A stretch of 64,000 bases of DNA from Apopatosoma sp963618495. GTDB lineage: Bacteria > Bacillota > Clostridia > Oscillospirales > CAG-272. How positions within the stretch are numbered: position 1 is the first letter of the stretch; the number at the start of each line of letters is the position of its first letter. Below are positions 17,486-24,231 of the stretch, piece after piece. The position numbers and the translations under genes were made by a program. The notes under the pieces are model-generated. The model was not told the origin of the DNA. It worked only from the letters and a program-made list of their open reading frames with translations, and did not search any database. The stretch is from assembly GCA_963618495.1 (NCBI GenBank), contig CAVESF010000004.1, forward strand, positions 1 to 64,000. The letters run 5' to 3'.

Positions 17486-19417
17486 ATGATACAGGAGTTT
17501 TTTGTTTCAGATGCAGATATAGCCGTTATCGGCGCGGGTCATGCCGGCATAGAAGCCGCACTTGCCGCCGCCCGACTCGGTTGCCGCACTCTGCTTTTCA
17601 CAATTTCGCTCGATGCCGTGGGTAATATGCCGTGCAATCCCTCGATAGGCGGCACTGGCAAAGGTCAGCTCGTTTTTGAGATTGACGCGCTCGGCGGCGA
17701 AATGGGCAGAGCCGCGGACAAGGTTATGCTTCAGGATCGCATCCTCAATTCCAGCAAGGGCGCGGCGGTTCAGTCCAAACGCATTCAGGCAGACCGCCGT
17801 CTCTATCAGGACATCATGAAAAAAACGATAGAGCATACCGAAAATCTGCGCCTTATCCAAGGCGAAATCTGTGAAATACGCCGCGATGGCGAGGGTTTTG
17901 CTCTCGTGACGGCTGTCGGTGCCGTGTATAAAGCACGCGCGGCGGTCATTTCCTCGGGTACATATCTCGATTCCCGCGTGATAATCGGCGATTTCCGCCG
18001 GAGCTCGGGTCCCGACGGGATGCACGCGGCAACTCGTCTGACAGAAAGTCTGCGCGCGCTCGGCATAAGAATAATGCGCTTCAAAACCGGCACTCCGCCG
18101 AGAATCGATGCGCGAACAGTTGACCTTTCCGTGCTTGAAAAGCAGGACGGCGAGGAGATTCCGACGCCGTACAGCGCAGATACAAATATATCTGACTTAT
18201 ACGCGCGACCGAAACTCTCTTGCTATGTCGCGTATACAAACGAAAAAACTCATGATATTATCAGAAGCAATATTCACCGTTCACCGCTTTATTCCGGCGA
18301 GATAAAAGGCATCGGTCCGCGATACTGCCCGAGCATAGAGGATAAGGTCGTCCGTTTCCCCGACAAGATAAGACATCAGCTCTTCCTCGAACCGACGGGT
18401 TACGGCTCAAATGAGCTGTATCTGCAAGGGTTTTCGTCATCCATGCCCGCGGATGTTCAGCTCGAAATGCTCCATAGCATGGTCGGTTTCGAACACGCCG
18501 TAACCATGCGCAATGCCTACGCGATAGAATACGATTGCTCCGACCCGACACAGCTTTCCGCCGCACTGGAGTTTAAGGAAATCCCGAATCTCTACGGCGC
18601 GGGACAGTTCAACGGCACCTCAGGTTATGAGGAGGCGGCGGCGCAGGGACTTATCGCCGGCATGAATGCCGCACTCAAATTACAAGGCAAAAAACAGCTG
18701 ATATTGACGCGCAACAGCTCATATATCGGTACTCTTATTGACGATTTAGTTGCAAAAGGCACAAACGAACCATACAGAATGATGACCTCACGCTCGGAAT
18801 ACCGCCTGCTTCTGCGGCAGGATAATGCCGATGTGCGCCTGACGAAAAAGGGGCATGACGCGGGGCTTGTCAGCGATGAGAGATACGTGCGCTTTCTCGC
18901 AAAACAGGAGCGCATCGCGGCGGAAAAGGCGCGCCTGCATGCCACTGTTTTCCCGCCGAACGAGAGGGTAAATTCCCTTTTGGAGTCGCTTGGCGAGCCG
19001 AAAATAGAAACAGGCGTTCGCGCAGATGAACTCCTCCGCCGACCGAGCATGACATATGCGACAGTGCTCTCGCTTATGGATGCGAAGAGCGACCCGCACC
19101 TCACGAGAGAGGAGATTCTGACGCTCGAAACGGACATAAAATACGAGGGCTACATTAAGAAGCAACTTGCCGAAGCGGCGCGTTTCGAAAAGCTGGAAAA
19201 GCGCCTCCTGCCTGAAGAAATCGATTATTCTGCCATTCGCGGAATCTCGCTTGAGGCGGCGCAGAAGCTTGCAAAATTCCGCCCGCACAGCATCGGCGCG
19301 GCAAGCCGGATAAGCGGCATTTCGCCTGCGGATATTTCGGTTTTGCTAATCTATCTCGATATCGTGAACCGCGAAAAAGGCGGACATGCGGAGGAGGCTG
19401 ACGATGGAAAAGAGTGA
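17486..19417 (+). CDS. mnmG: tRNA U34 modification enzyme MnmG (GidA)
   Basis: A 643-residue FAD protein that, with MnmE, makes the carboxymethylaminomethyl group at uridine 34 of certain tRNAs. The FAD-binding motif is near the start (VIGAGHAGIEAALAAAR); the signature PCNPSIGGTGKGQLVFEIDALGG and GTPPRIDARTVD follow, and the C-terminal helical domain ends with DYSAIRGISLEAAQKLAKF. It overlaps rsmG by 14 nt. The partner gene mnmE, usually just upstream, is not in this window. Confidence 0.97.
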   Translation: MIQEFFVSDADIAVIGAGHAGIEAALAAARLGCRTLLFTISLDAVGNMPCNPSIGGTGKGQLVFEIDALGGEMGRAADKVMLQDRILNSSKGAAVQSKRIQADRRLYQDIMKKTIEHTENLRLIQGEICEIRRDGEGFALVTAVGAVYKARAAVISSGTYLDSRVIIGDFRRSSGPDGMHAATRLTESLRALGIRIMRFKTGTPPRIDARTVDLSVLEKQDGEEIPTPYSADTNISDLYARPKLSCYVAYTNEKTHDIIRSNIHRSPLYSGEIKGIGPRYCPSIEDKVVRFPDKIRHQLFLEPTGYGSNELYLQGFSSSMPADVQLEMLHSMVGFEHAVTMRNAYAIEYDCSDPTQLSAALEFKEIPNLYGAGQFNGTSGYEEAAAQGLIAGMNAALKLQGKKQLILTRNSSYIGTLIDDLVAKGTNEPYRMMTSRSEYRLLLRQDNADVRLTKKGHDAGLVSDERYVRFLAKQERIAAEKARLHATVFPPNERVNSLLESLGEPKIETGVRADELLRRPSMTYATVLSLMDAKSDPHLTREEILTLETDIKYEGYIKKQLAEAARFEKLEKRLLPEEIDYSAIRGISLEAAQKLAKFRPHSIGAASRISGISPADISVLLIYLDIVNREKGGHAEEADDGKE

Positions 19418-20135
19418 GTTTTTCAGCATATACAAACAAATGTTCACAGAGAACGGACTGGAGAAATATGCCTCGGAAGAGGCGATGGAAAAGTTCTTTT
19501 CGCTTGCGCAAATCATGCGCGAGACCAATGAAAAAATGAACATCACGGCTATCACGGAGGAGCGCGAAATCATCGCGCGGCACTATATCGATTGCCTTTT
19601 TGCGGCAGAGCTTCTGCCTGCGGGGGCGAATGTGCTCGATGTGGGCAGCGGCGGTGGAATGCCGACGCTTCCGTTTGCCATCGTGCGTCCTGATATCGCC
19701 GTGACGGCACTTGATGCTACGGCAAAAAAGACGGCTTATATAGCCGAAACGGCGGCAAAGCTCGGTCTTTCCAATGTGAAAATCGTCACCGGAAGAGCCG
19801 AGGAGCTGGGCAGAGACGGCGCGTATCGCGAAAAATACGATGTGGTTTGTGCAAGAGCCGTGGCGGCACTGAATATTTTGCTTGAATGGTGCGTGCCGTT
19901 TGTCAAAAAAGGCGGGATTTTCATCGCGATGAAAGGCAAAAATGCGGAAGAGGAACTGAAAACTGCGCAAAATGCGGTAGAAAAGCTTGGAATTTCGCTC
20001 GCGCAGAAACAAAATATCACTTTGCATGAGAAAAACGGCACATCGAAGCGTGAGAATTTTATTTTTGCAAAGAATGAAAAAACGGCTATGCTTTATCCGA
20101 GGACGAATGCACAGATAAAGAAGAAACCGCTGTAA
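19404..20135 (+). CDS. rsmG: 16S rRNA G527 methyltransferase RsmG (GidB)
   Basis: A 243-residue S-adenosylmethionine-dependent methyltransferase that makes m7G527 in 16S rRNA. The cofactor site is VLDVGSGGGMPTLPFAI, and RHYIDCLFAAELLPAG precedes it, as in the family. I prefer ATG 19404 because GGAGGAGG lies 7 bases before it; an in-frame ATG 18 bases upstream has none. The gene starts inside the end of mnmG, the standard gidA-gidB arrangement. Confidence 0.96.
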   Translation: MEKSEFFSIYKQMFTENGLEKYASEEAMEKFFSLAQIMRETNEKMNITAITEEREIIARHYIDCLFAAELLPAGANVLDVGSGGGMPTLPFAIVRPDIAVTALDATAKKTAYIAETAAKLGLSNVKIVTGRAEELGRDGAYREKYDVVCARAVAALNILLEWCVPFVKKGGIFIAMKGKNAEEELKTAQNAVEKLGISLAQKQNITLHEKNGTSKRENFIFAKNEKTAMLYPRTNAQIKKKPL

Positions 20136-20136
20136 A

Positions 20137-20172
20137 AAGGAGTGAAATCCGGCATGGATTCCACTTCTTTTA
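20137..20172 (+). terminator. probable terminator after rsmG
   Basis: An imperfect 13-bp stem (AGGAGTGAAATCC with GGATTCCACTTCT, one mismatch and one G-T pair) followed by TTTATTATATTTTT. Confidence 0.6.
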
Positions 20173-20204
20173 TTATATTTTTAAAATTGCGGAGTTTATC
20201 TTAC

Positions 20205-20350
20205 AATTAAAGTTTCGCTCAAGCCTTTTGGGAGGCTTGCACGAGCCGCCGAAATAGGGCTTTCGCGCTCCGCAGAGCGCGAAAGCCCTATTTCGGCGTT
20301 TTCTTTTTGTAGCTTTTTCTTTTGCAAAAGCAGGCGCAAAAGAAAACTTA
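20205..20350 (+). repeat. mosaic repeat fragment G
   Basis: Header AATTAAAGTTTCG, CTCAAGCCTTTT/AGGCTTG stem, GCGCTC-CGCA-GAGCGC, and a partial GCTTTTTCTTTTG/CAAAAGAAAA stem with CAGGCG in the loop. The copy ends where the GTACTTTTG module would begin. The rest of the gap up to 20471 is AT-rich with no further clear signal. Confidence 0.8.
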
Positions 20351-20471
20351 CTTTAAGTATCTTTTTTCTTCCTATTTATATTATATCCCCCGCAAAAAAA
20401 TTATTTTCGACCGACAGGCTTTGCGCAAATCCGCAAGGAAAATATGATATCATATAGCCGAGGTGGTTATT

Positions 20472-21299
20472 TTGGAAAAAGCAAAGCTGACGACGGAGCT
20501 GACTGACAGAATAACGGCACTGAGCGACGGAATGCACATGACCGAGGTCAAAATAATTGAAACAGCGGCGATTTGTCCGAATCCGTATGAATCGCCGAAA
20601 AAATTTTCACCCGCAGAGGTGCGTTTGCTTGCCGCTGAGCTACGGCAAAATGGTATGAGCAGTCCGCTTCTTATTCAGAATGTCGGAACGCAAGACACGC
20701 CGCTTTATCAGCTTATCTGCGGAGAAAAGCGGTTCCGAGCCGCTCTGATGGCAGATATGCTGACTGTTCCGTGTGCCGTTATCGAAAAAAACTCTGTCCC
20801 CGATGAAACATTGCATGATATTCCCCTGCCACGCAATTGTTTTGAGGAAGCGGATGTACTCTCCGACATAGTACAAAGAAAGCGTTATCCAAAGGGTGAG
20901 CTTGCCGCAAAACTCGGCATCAGTCCCGCGACGCTGGAAAACAAGCTCTGTCTTTGCTCCGTGACGCCTGAGAAGCGGCGGTTTCTCCTTTCCGCCGAGG
21001 CGTCTCCTCGTCATTGCATCCTTTTTTCAAAGCAAAACTCCGAGATGCAAAAAAAGATTCTCACGGAATTACAGAATGAAAAAGCGCGGGGTGAGCGCGC
21101 ACAGGCGATAATCGAGCGTTTTTGTGCTGAAACGACGAAAAATCGCAAATTCGTGCTCCATGATACGCTTCCGTTTTTCAATACGGTCGAAAAAGCGGTG
21201 GCAACCATGCGAGGTGCGGGCATAAACATCGGATATGAACGCACAGAGAGACAAAATGATGTTCTGCTGTCAATTTCTGTCCCGCGCGCATCTCGCTGA
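20472..21299 (+). CDS. Noc-like ParB-family protein
   Basis: A roughly 275-residue ParB/Noc-type DNA-binding protein. It has the ParB N-terminal fold (about 25-125) with the nucleotide-binding box CGEKRFRAAL, and a helix-turn-helix of the Noc/ParB kind (RYPKGELAAKLGISPATLENKL, about 140-160). It sits between rsmG and parA, where Noc is found in Firmicutes. The start is probably TTG 20472, six bases after GAGGTGG; a GTG at 20463 is possible. It is much more divergent than the ParB at 22315. Noc normally blocks division over the chromosome by binding near the membrane; that role here is inference from position. Confidence 0.75.
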   Translation: MEKAKLTTELTDRITALSDGMHMTEVKIIETAAICPNPYESPKKFSPAEVRLLAAELRQNGMSSPLLIQNVGTQDTPLYQLICGEKRFRAALMADMLTVPCAVIEKNSVPDETLHDIPLPRNCFEEADVLSDIVQRKRYPKGELAAKLGISPATLENKLCLCSVTPEKRRFLLSAEASPRHCILFSKQNSEMQKKILTELQNEKARGERAQAIIERFCAETTKNRKFVLHDTLPFFNTVEKAVATMRGAGINIGYERTERQNDVLLSISVPRASR

Positions 21300-21312
21300 C
21301 ACCTCCTCCAAA

Positions 21313-21328
21313 TGTTCCCCGTGGAACA
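21313..21328. promoter_or_regulatory. parS site 1
   Basis: TGTTCCCCGTGGAACA, a 16-bp palindrome with one central mismatch, differing by one base from the clostridial parS form TGTTCCACGTGGAACA. It lies just after the stop codon of the Noc-like gene and 230 bp before parA. Confidence 0.85.
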
Positions 21329-21393
21329 TTCCGAAAGTTTTCTCCCTTATATTCCTCCATCAATTCCCAGAGCAATGCTCCCGATAGGCAAAA

Positions 21394-21409
21394 TGTTCCA
21401 CGAGGAACA
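21394..21409. promoter_or_regulatory. parS site 2
   Basis: TGTTCCACGAGGAACA, again one base from a perfect TGTTCCACGTGGAACA palindrome. It lies 81 bp from site 1 and upstream of the parA promoter, so ParB loading here could also influence transcription of its own operon. Confidence 0.85.
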
Positions 21410-21437
21410 AAAGCCTGCGGGAGTTTTGCTTTTTCCA

Positions 21438-21466
21438 TTGACTTTGACGGCAAAAAATGATATACT
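21438..21466 (+). promoter_or_regulatory. promoter of parA-parB
   Basis: TTGACT (21438-21443), 17 bp, TATACT (21461-21466), placed 28 bp downstream of parS site 2 and 73 bp before the parA start. Confidence 0.7.
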
Positions 21467-21539
21467 TGAATCAGACGGAATTGAAAATCGGCGGATGATG
21501 TCCGGGTTTGCGGGCAATAATCCGATTAAGGGGTAAATT

Positions 21540-22301
21540 ATGGCGAAAATAATAGCCTTTGCCAACCAAAAGGGCGGCGTGGGCAAGACAACCTCGGCGA
21601 TAAATGTGGCGGCGGCGCTCGGGATGAAACGCAAGAACACATTGCTTGTCGATTTTGACCCGCAGGGCAACGGAACGAGCGGCGTCGGAATCCGCAAATC
21701 GCAGGTGAAAAATACGGTTTATGATGCGCTCGTGGGCAAAGTATCGCCGCGCGATTGCATAATCAAAACAAAATATAAGAATCTCTCGATAATGCCATCG
21801 GAACTTTCGTTGGCGGCGGCGGAACTGGAACTGGCAGATACGGAAAAGCGCGAAGCAAAGCTGAAAGCGGCACTCGACGCGGTGAAAAGCGAATATGACT
21901 ATATCATCATCGACTGTCCGCCGTCACTCGGACTGCTTACGGTCAATGCACTCACGGCAAGCGACGGTGTGGTGATACCGATGCAATGCGAATATTTCTC
22001 GCTCGAGGGACTTTCACAGATAATGATGAGCATAAAGCAGGTGAAAAAGCTCTACAATCCGACGCTTGCCGTGACGGGAATACTCATCACGATGTATAAC
22101 GGCAGACTGAATCTTTCCGTTCAGGTTGTAGACGAGCTGAAAAAGTATTATGCGGACAAACTTTTCAAGGCGACGATATCAAGAAGCGTGCGCCTGAGCG
22201 AAGCGCCGAGCTATGGCGCGCCGATACAGTATTATGACAAATATTCGCCCGGAAGCCTTGCATATGACGAGGTGGCAAGGGAACTGATGACGAGAATCTG
22301 A
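21540..22301 (+). CDS. parA: chromosome partition ATPase ParA/Soj
   Basis: A 253-residue deviant Walker ATPase that moves or senses ParB-parS complexes and, in Firmicutes, also acts on DnaA. The deviant Walker A is KGGVGKTT (residues 11-18, with the signature lysine 11), followed by DFDPQGNGTSG and IIDCPPSLG. The end is typical of Soj (RSVRLSEAPSYGAPIQYYD). The gene follows two parS sites and is 13 nt from parB. Confidence 0.96.
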   Translation: MAKIIAFANQKGGVGKTTSAINVAAALGMKRKNTLLVDFDPQGNGTSGVGIRKSQVKNTVYDALVGKVSPRDCIIKTKYKNLSIMPSELSLAAAELELADTEKREAKLKAALDAVKSEYDYIIIDCPPSLGLLTVNALTASDGVVIPMQCEYFSLEGLSQIMMSIKQVKKLYNPTLAVTGILITMYNGRLNLSVQVVDELKKYYADKLFKATISRSVRLSEAPSYGAPIQYYDKYSPGSLAYDEVARELMTRI

Positions 22302-22314
22302 GGAGGAGAGAACA

Positions 22315-23196
22315 ATGGCAGCGATGAAAAAAGGCGGACTCGGCAGAGGAATGGACACGATATTTTCCGATAACGAGAAGAAAAATGAGGAGACAACCGG
22401 CATAACGACTGTGCGCATAGCGCTTGTGGAACCGAAAGTCGGTCAGCCGAGAAAGAATTTTGACGCGGAAGAACTTCGGAATCTTGCGCTTTCCATAGCG
22501 CAGTATGGCATAATTCAGCCGATAACGGTACGCAAGGTGGGCGATATGTATCGCATTATCGCGGGCGAACGCCGTTGGAGAGCCGCAAGAATGGCGGGAC
22601 TTTCCGAAATTCCGGTGGTGATAATGGATGCCGATGAGCAGAAATCGGCGGAAATGGCGCTTGTTGAGAACATTCAGAGACAAAATCTGAATCCGATAGA
22701 GGAAGCAGAGGCTATAGAAGCGTTGATGGACGAATTCGGACTGACGCAGGACGAGGCGTCAAAACGCATCGGCAGAAGCCGCAGCTCGGTGGCAAACCTG
22801 CTCCGACTGCTCGATTTGCCTGACAGCGTGCGCGAATATGTCGTTTCGGGCGCACTTTCCGCAGGTCATGCAAAGGCGATACTCGCACTCGAAAATAAAG
22901 ACCGCACGGAAGAAGCGGCAAAGACTGTTATCGCGGCGGAAATGTCGGTTCGCGATACGGAAAAGCTCATCAAAAAGATGAATGCGGAGAAACAGAATGT
23001 CGATAAACCGGCACCCGCCGAGGGGATAAATTATACGCGCGAGCTTGAACGCAAGGTAGAAAAAGCGCTCGGCAGACGCGTCAAAATTAAGGAAAACGGC
23101 AAACTCAGCAGTATTTCGATAGGCTATACCGATTATGAAGACCTCGAAAAGGTGCTGCTTGCGCTTTGCGGCAAGGATTTCGTTGATTCTATTTAA
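22315..23196 (+). CDS. parB: chromosome partition protein ParB/Spo0J
   Basis: A 293-residue CTP-dependent clamp that loads at parS. The N terminus KKGGLGRGMDTIFSD is typical, the ParB fold carries AGERRWRAARM (about 83), and ENIQRQNLNPIEEAEA and the helix-turn-helix LTQDEASKRIGRSRSSVANL follow. The C-terminal dimer domain ends the protein. GGAGGAG precedes the start. It recognises, by inference, the two parS sites upstream of parA. Confidence 0.96.
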   Translation: MAAMKKGGLGRGMDTIFSDNEKKNEETTGITTVRIALVEPKVGQPRKNFDAEELRNLALSIAQYGIIQPITVRKVGDMYRIIAGERRWRAARMAGLSEIPVVIMDADEQKSAEMALVENIQRQNLNPIEEAEAIEALMDEFGLTQDEASKRIGRSRSSVANLLRLLDLPDSVREYVVSGALSAGHAKAILALENKDRTEEAAKTVIAAEMSVRDTEKLIKKMNAEKQNVDKPAPAEGINYTRELERKVEKALGRRVKIKENGKLSSISIGYTDYEDLEKVLLALCGKDFVDSI

Positions 23197-23210
23197 AAAG
23201 GAGTATAGTT

Positions 23211-23705
23211 ATGGATTGGCTTAAGGAAATCGACTTTGCCATGACGACCGACACGGGAAAAGTGACTTTCACATTCGTGCTTTTTGCAATGATATTCGGA
23301 TTTATCATCTCGTGGATAGTGATTTATTGCAATAAGAAAATAATGGGCGCGTTTGCACGCTCGGTGATGAATGCGGGCGCGGTGGATGAGGAAAGCGCAA
23401 AAACTCTTGCCGAACTCGGGCAGGAGGATAATGTTTCCGCGGTGAAAGCAATGCGCCGTGGCGGCGTTCTCTCGAAGATGGTGACGGCAGTGGGCGCGGA
23501 ACGCGATGAAAACGGCAGACTTGCCGTGGATGAAAACACGCGTTTTTATATCTCGGAGGAAGCAAAAGCGAGAGTTGTACGCCAGTACGGCGAAAAAGAG
23601 ACGAAAATCTGGACATTACTGCTCGGAATTGTGGCAATTCTCGTGGTGGGAATACTGCTTTTCCTGTTTGTCAGCCCTGTAATCGACGCTCTCACAAAGA
23701 AATAA
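23211..23705 (+). CDS. two-helix membrane protein of the par operon
   Basis: A 164-residue protein I do not recognise. It has two predicted membrane helices, one near the start (about 20-41, VTFTFVLFAMIFGFIISWIV) and one near the end (about 137-158, IWTLLLGIVAILVVGILLFL). Between them lies a soluble stretch of about 90 residues rich in charged residues. It begins 14 nt after parB behind an AAGGAG site and is followed by a strong terminator, so it is the last gene of the parA-parB unit. A membrane link for partition proteins would fit this place but is only a guess. Confidence 0.85.
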   Translation: MDWLKEIDFAMTTDTGKVTFTFVLFAMIFGFIISWIVIYCNKKIMGAFARSVMNAGAVDEESAKTLAELGQEDNVSAVKAMRRGGVLSKMVTAVGAERDENGRLAVDENTRFYISEEAKARVVRQYGEKETKIWTLLLGIVAILVVGILLFLFVSPVIDALTKK

Positions 23706-23707
23706 AC

Positions 23708-23735
23708 AAAAAGTCCCGAAAAAGGGACTTTTTTG
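23708..23735 (+). terminator. terminator of the par operon
   Basis: Stem AAGTCCC/GGGACTT (23711-23730) with a loop of A/G and a T run, beginning 5 nt after the stop codon. Confidence 0.92.
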
Positions 23736-23775
23736 CTTATTTCTTCCTGAAAAAGCCATTTTTACGGAACAAAAA

Positions 23776-23890
23776 GTTTTCGCTCAACATAAAGTTTAGG
23801 TCAAGCCTTTGGGGAGGATTGCGGGTTCAAAGGGAGGAGCCATTGTCGCGCTCCGCAGAGCGCGAAATATCTTTGCGGCGGTTTTGTGAC
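23776..23890 (+). repeat. mosaic repeat fragment H
   Basis: AAAGTTTTCGCTC header, a TCAAGCCTTTGGGGAGG variant of the second module, and GCGCTC-CGCA-GAGCGC. It then gives way to unrelated sequence leading into the surface-protein promoters. Confidence 0.72.
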
Positions 23891-23993
23891 GCTCTCCGCG
23901 GCTTAAGCCGGCAGCGCGTGCCGGTTGAAGAAAAACAGAAAAACAGGACTCACAAATCCGAGAAAAATCTTCCTTTTTATTATATATAGGCAA

Positions 23994-24077
23994 TGTTACA
24001 ACTTTGTTACAGGCGGGTTACAGATATATTACAAAAGCGGAAAAAGCATTGACAAGAGGGACATATATGAATAAAAT
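23994..24077 (+). promoter_or_regulatory. surface-protein promoter P1 with WalR-type boxes
   Basis: Promoter TTGACA (24049-24054), 17 bp, TAAAAT (24072-24077). Upstream are four direct repeats with TTACA starting at 23996, 24007, 24018 and 24029, that is, exactly 11 bp apart. The first two form TGTTAC-N5-TGTTAC (23994-24010), a full match to the known WalR/YycF operator TGTWAH-N5-TGTWAH; the third and fourth (GGTTAC, TATTAC) each differ by one base. The last repeat begins 20 bp before the -35 box. An OmpR/PhoB-family response regulator is the expected ligand. Confidence 0.8.
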
Positions 24078-24105
24078 GGAAGCATACGAAAATAAACACG
24101 AGTAA

Positions 24106-24167
24106 TGTTACAGCTTTGTTACAAAAGAAGAAAAAGTATTGCAATTTTCTTTCGCTTGTTGTAATAT
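24106..24167 (+). promoter_or_regulatory. surface-protein promoter P2 with WalR-type boxes
   Basis: Promoter TTGCAA (24139-24144), 17 bp, TAATAT (24162-24167). TGTTAC-N5-TGTTAC at 24106-24122 matches the WalR operator fully. The second half-site again begins 20 bp before the -35 box minus two bases of flank, exactly as in P1, and the sequence between (ACAAAAGNNGAAAAAG) is the same in both. P2 is therefore a duplicate of P1, 90 bp downstream, with two half-sites in place of four. Transcripts would have a leader of about 60 nt. Confidence 0.8.
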
Positions 24168-24231
24168 TACAATAGGTCGACAGGTCTGCTCTTCTCAGCG
24201 GACTTGCCCAAAAATATTCAGGAGGAATACT

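Noticed and set aside
24160..24175. third WalR-type box overlapping the P2 -10 (TGTAATATTACA)
   Set aside because: It is a palindrome rather than two direct half-sites 11 bp apart, and it coincides with the -10 element.
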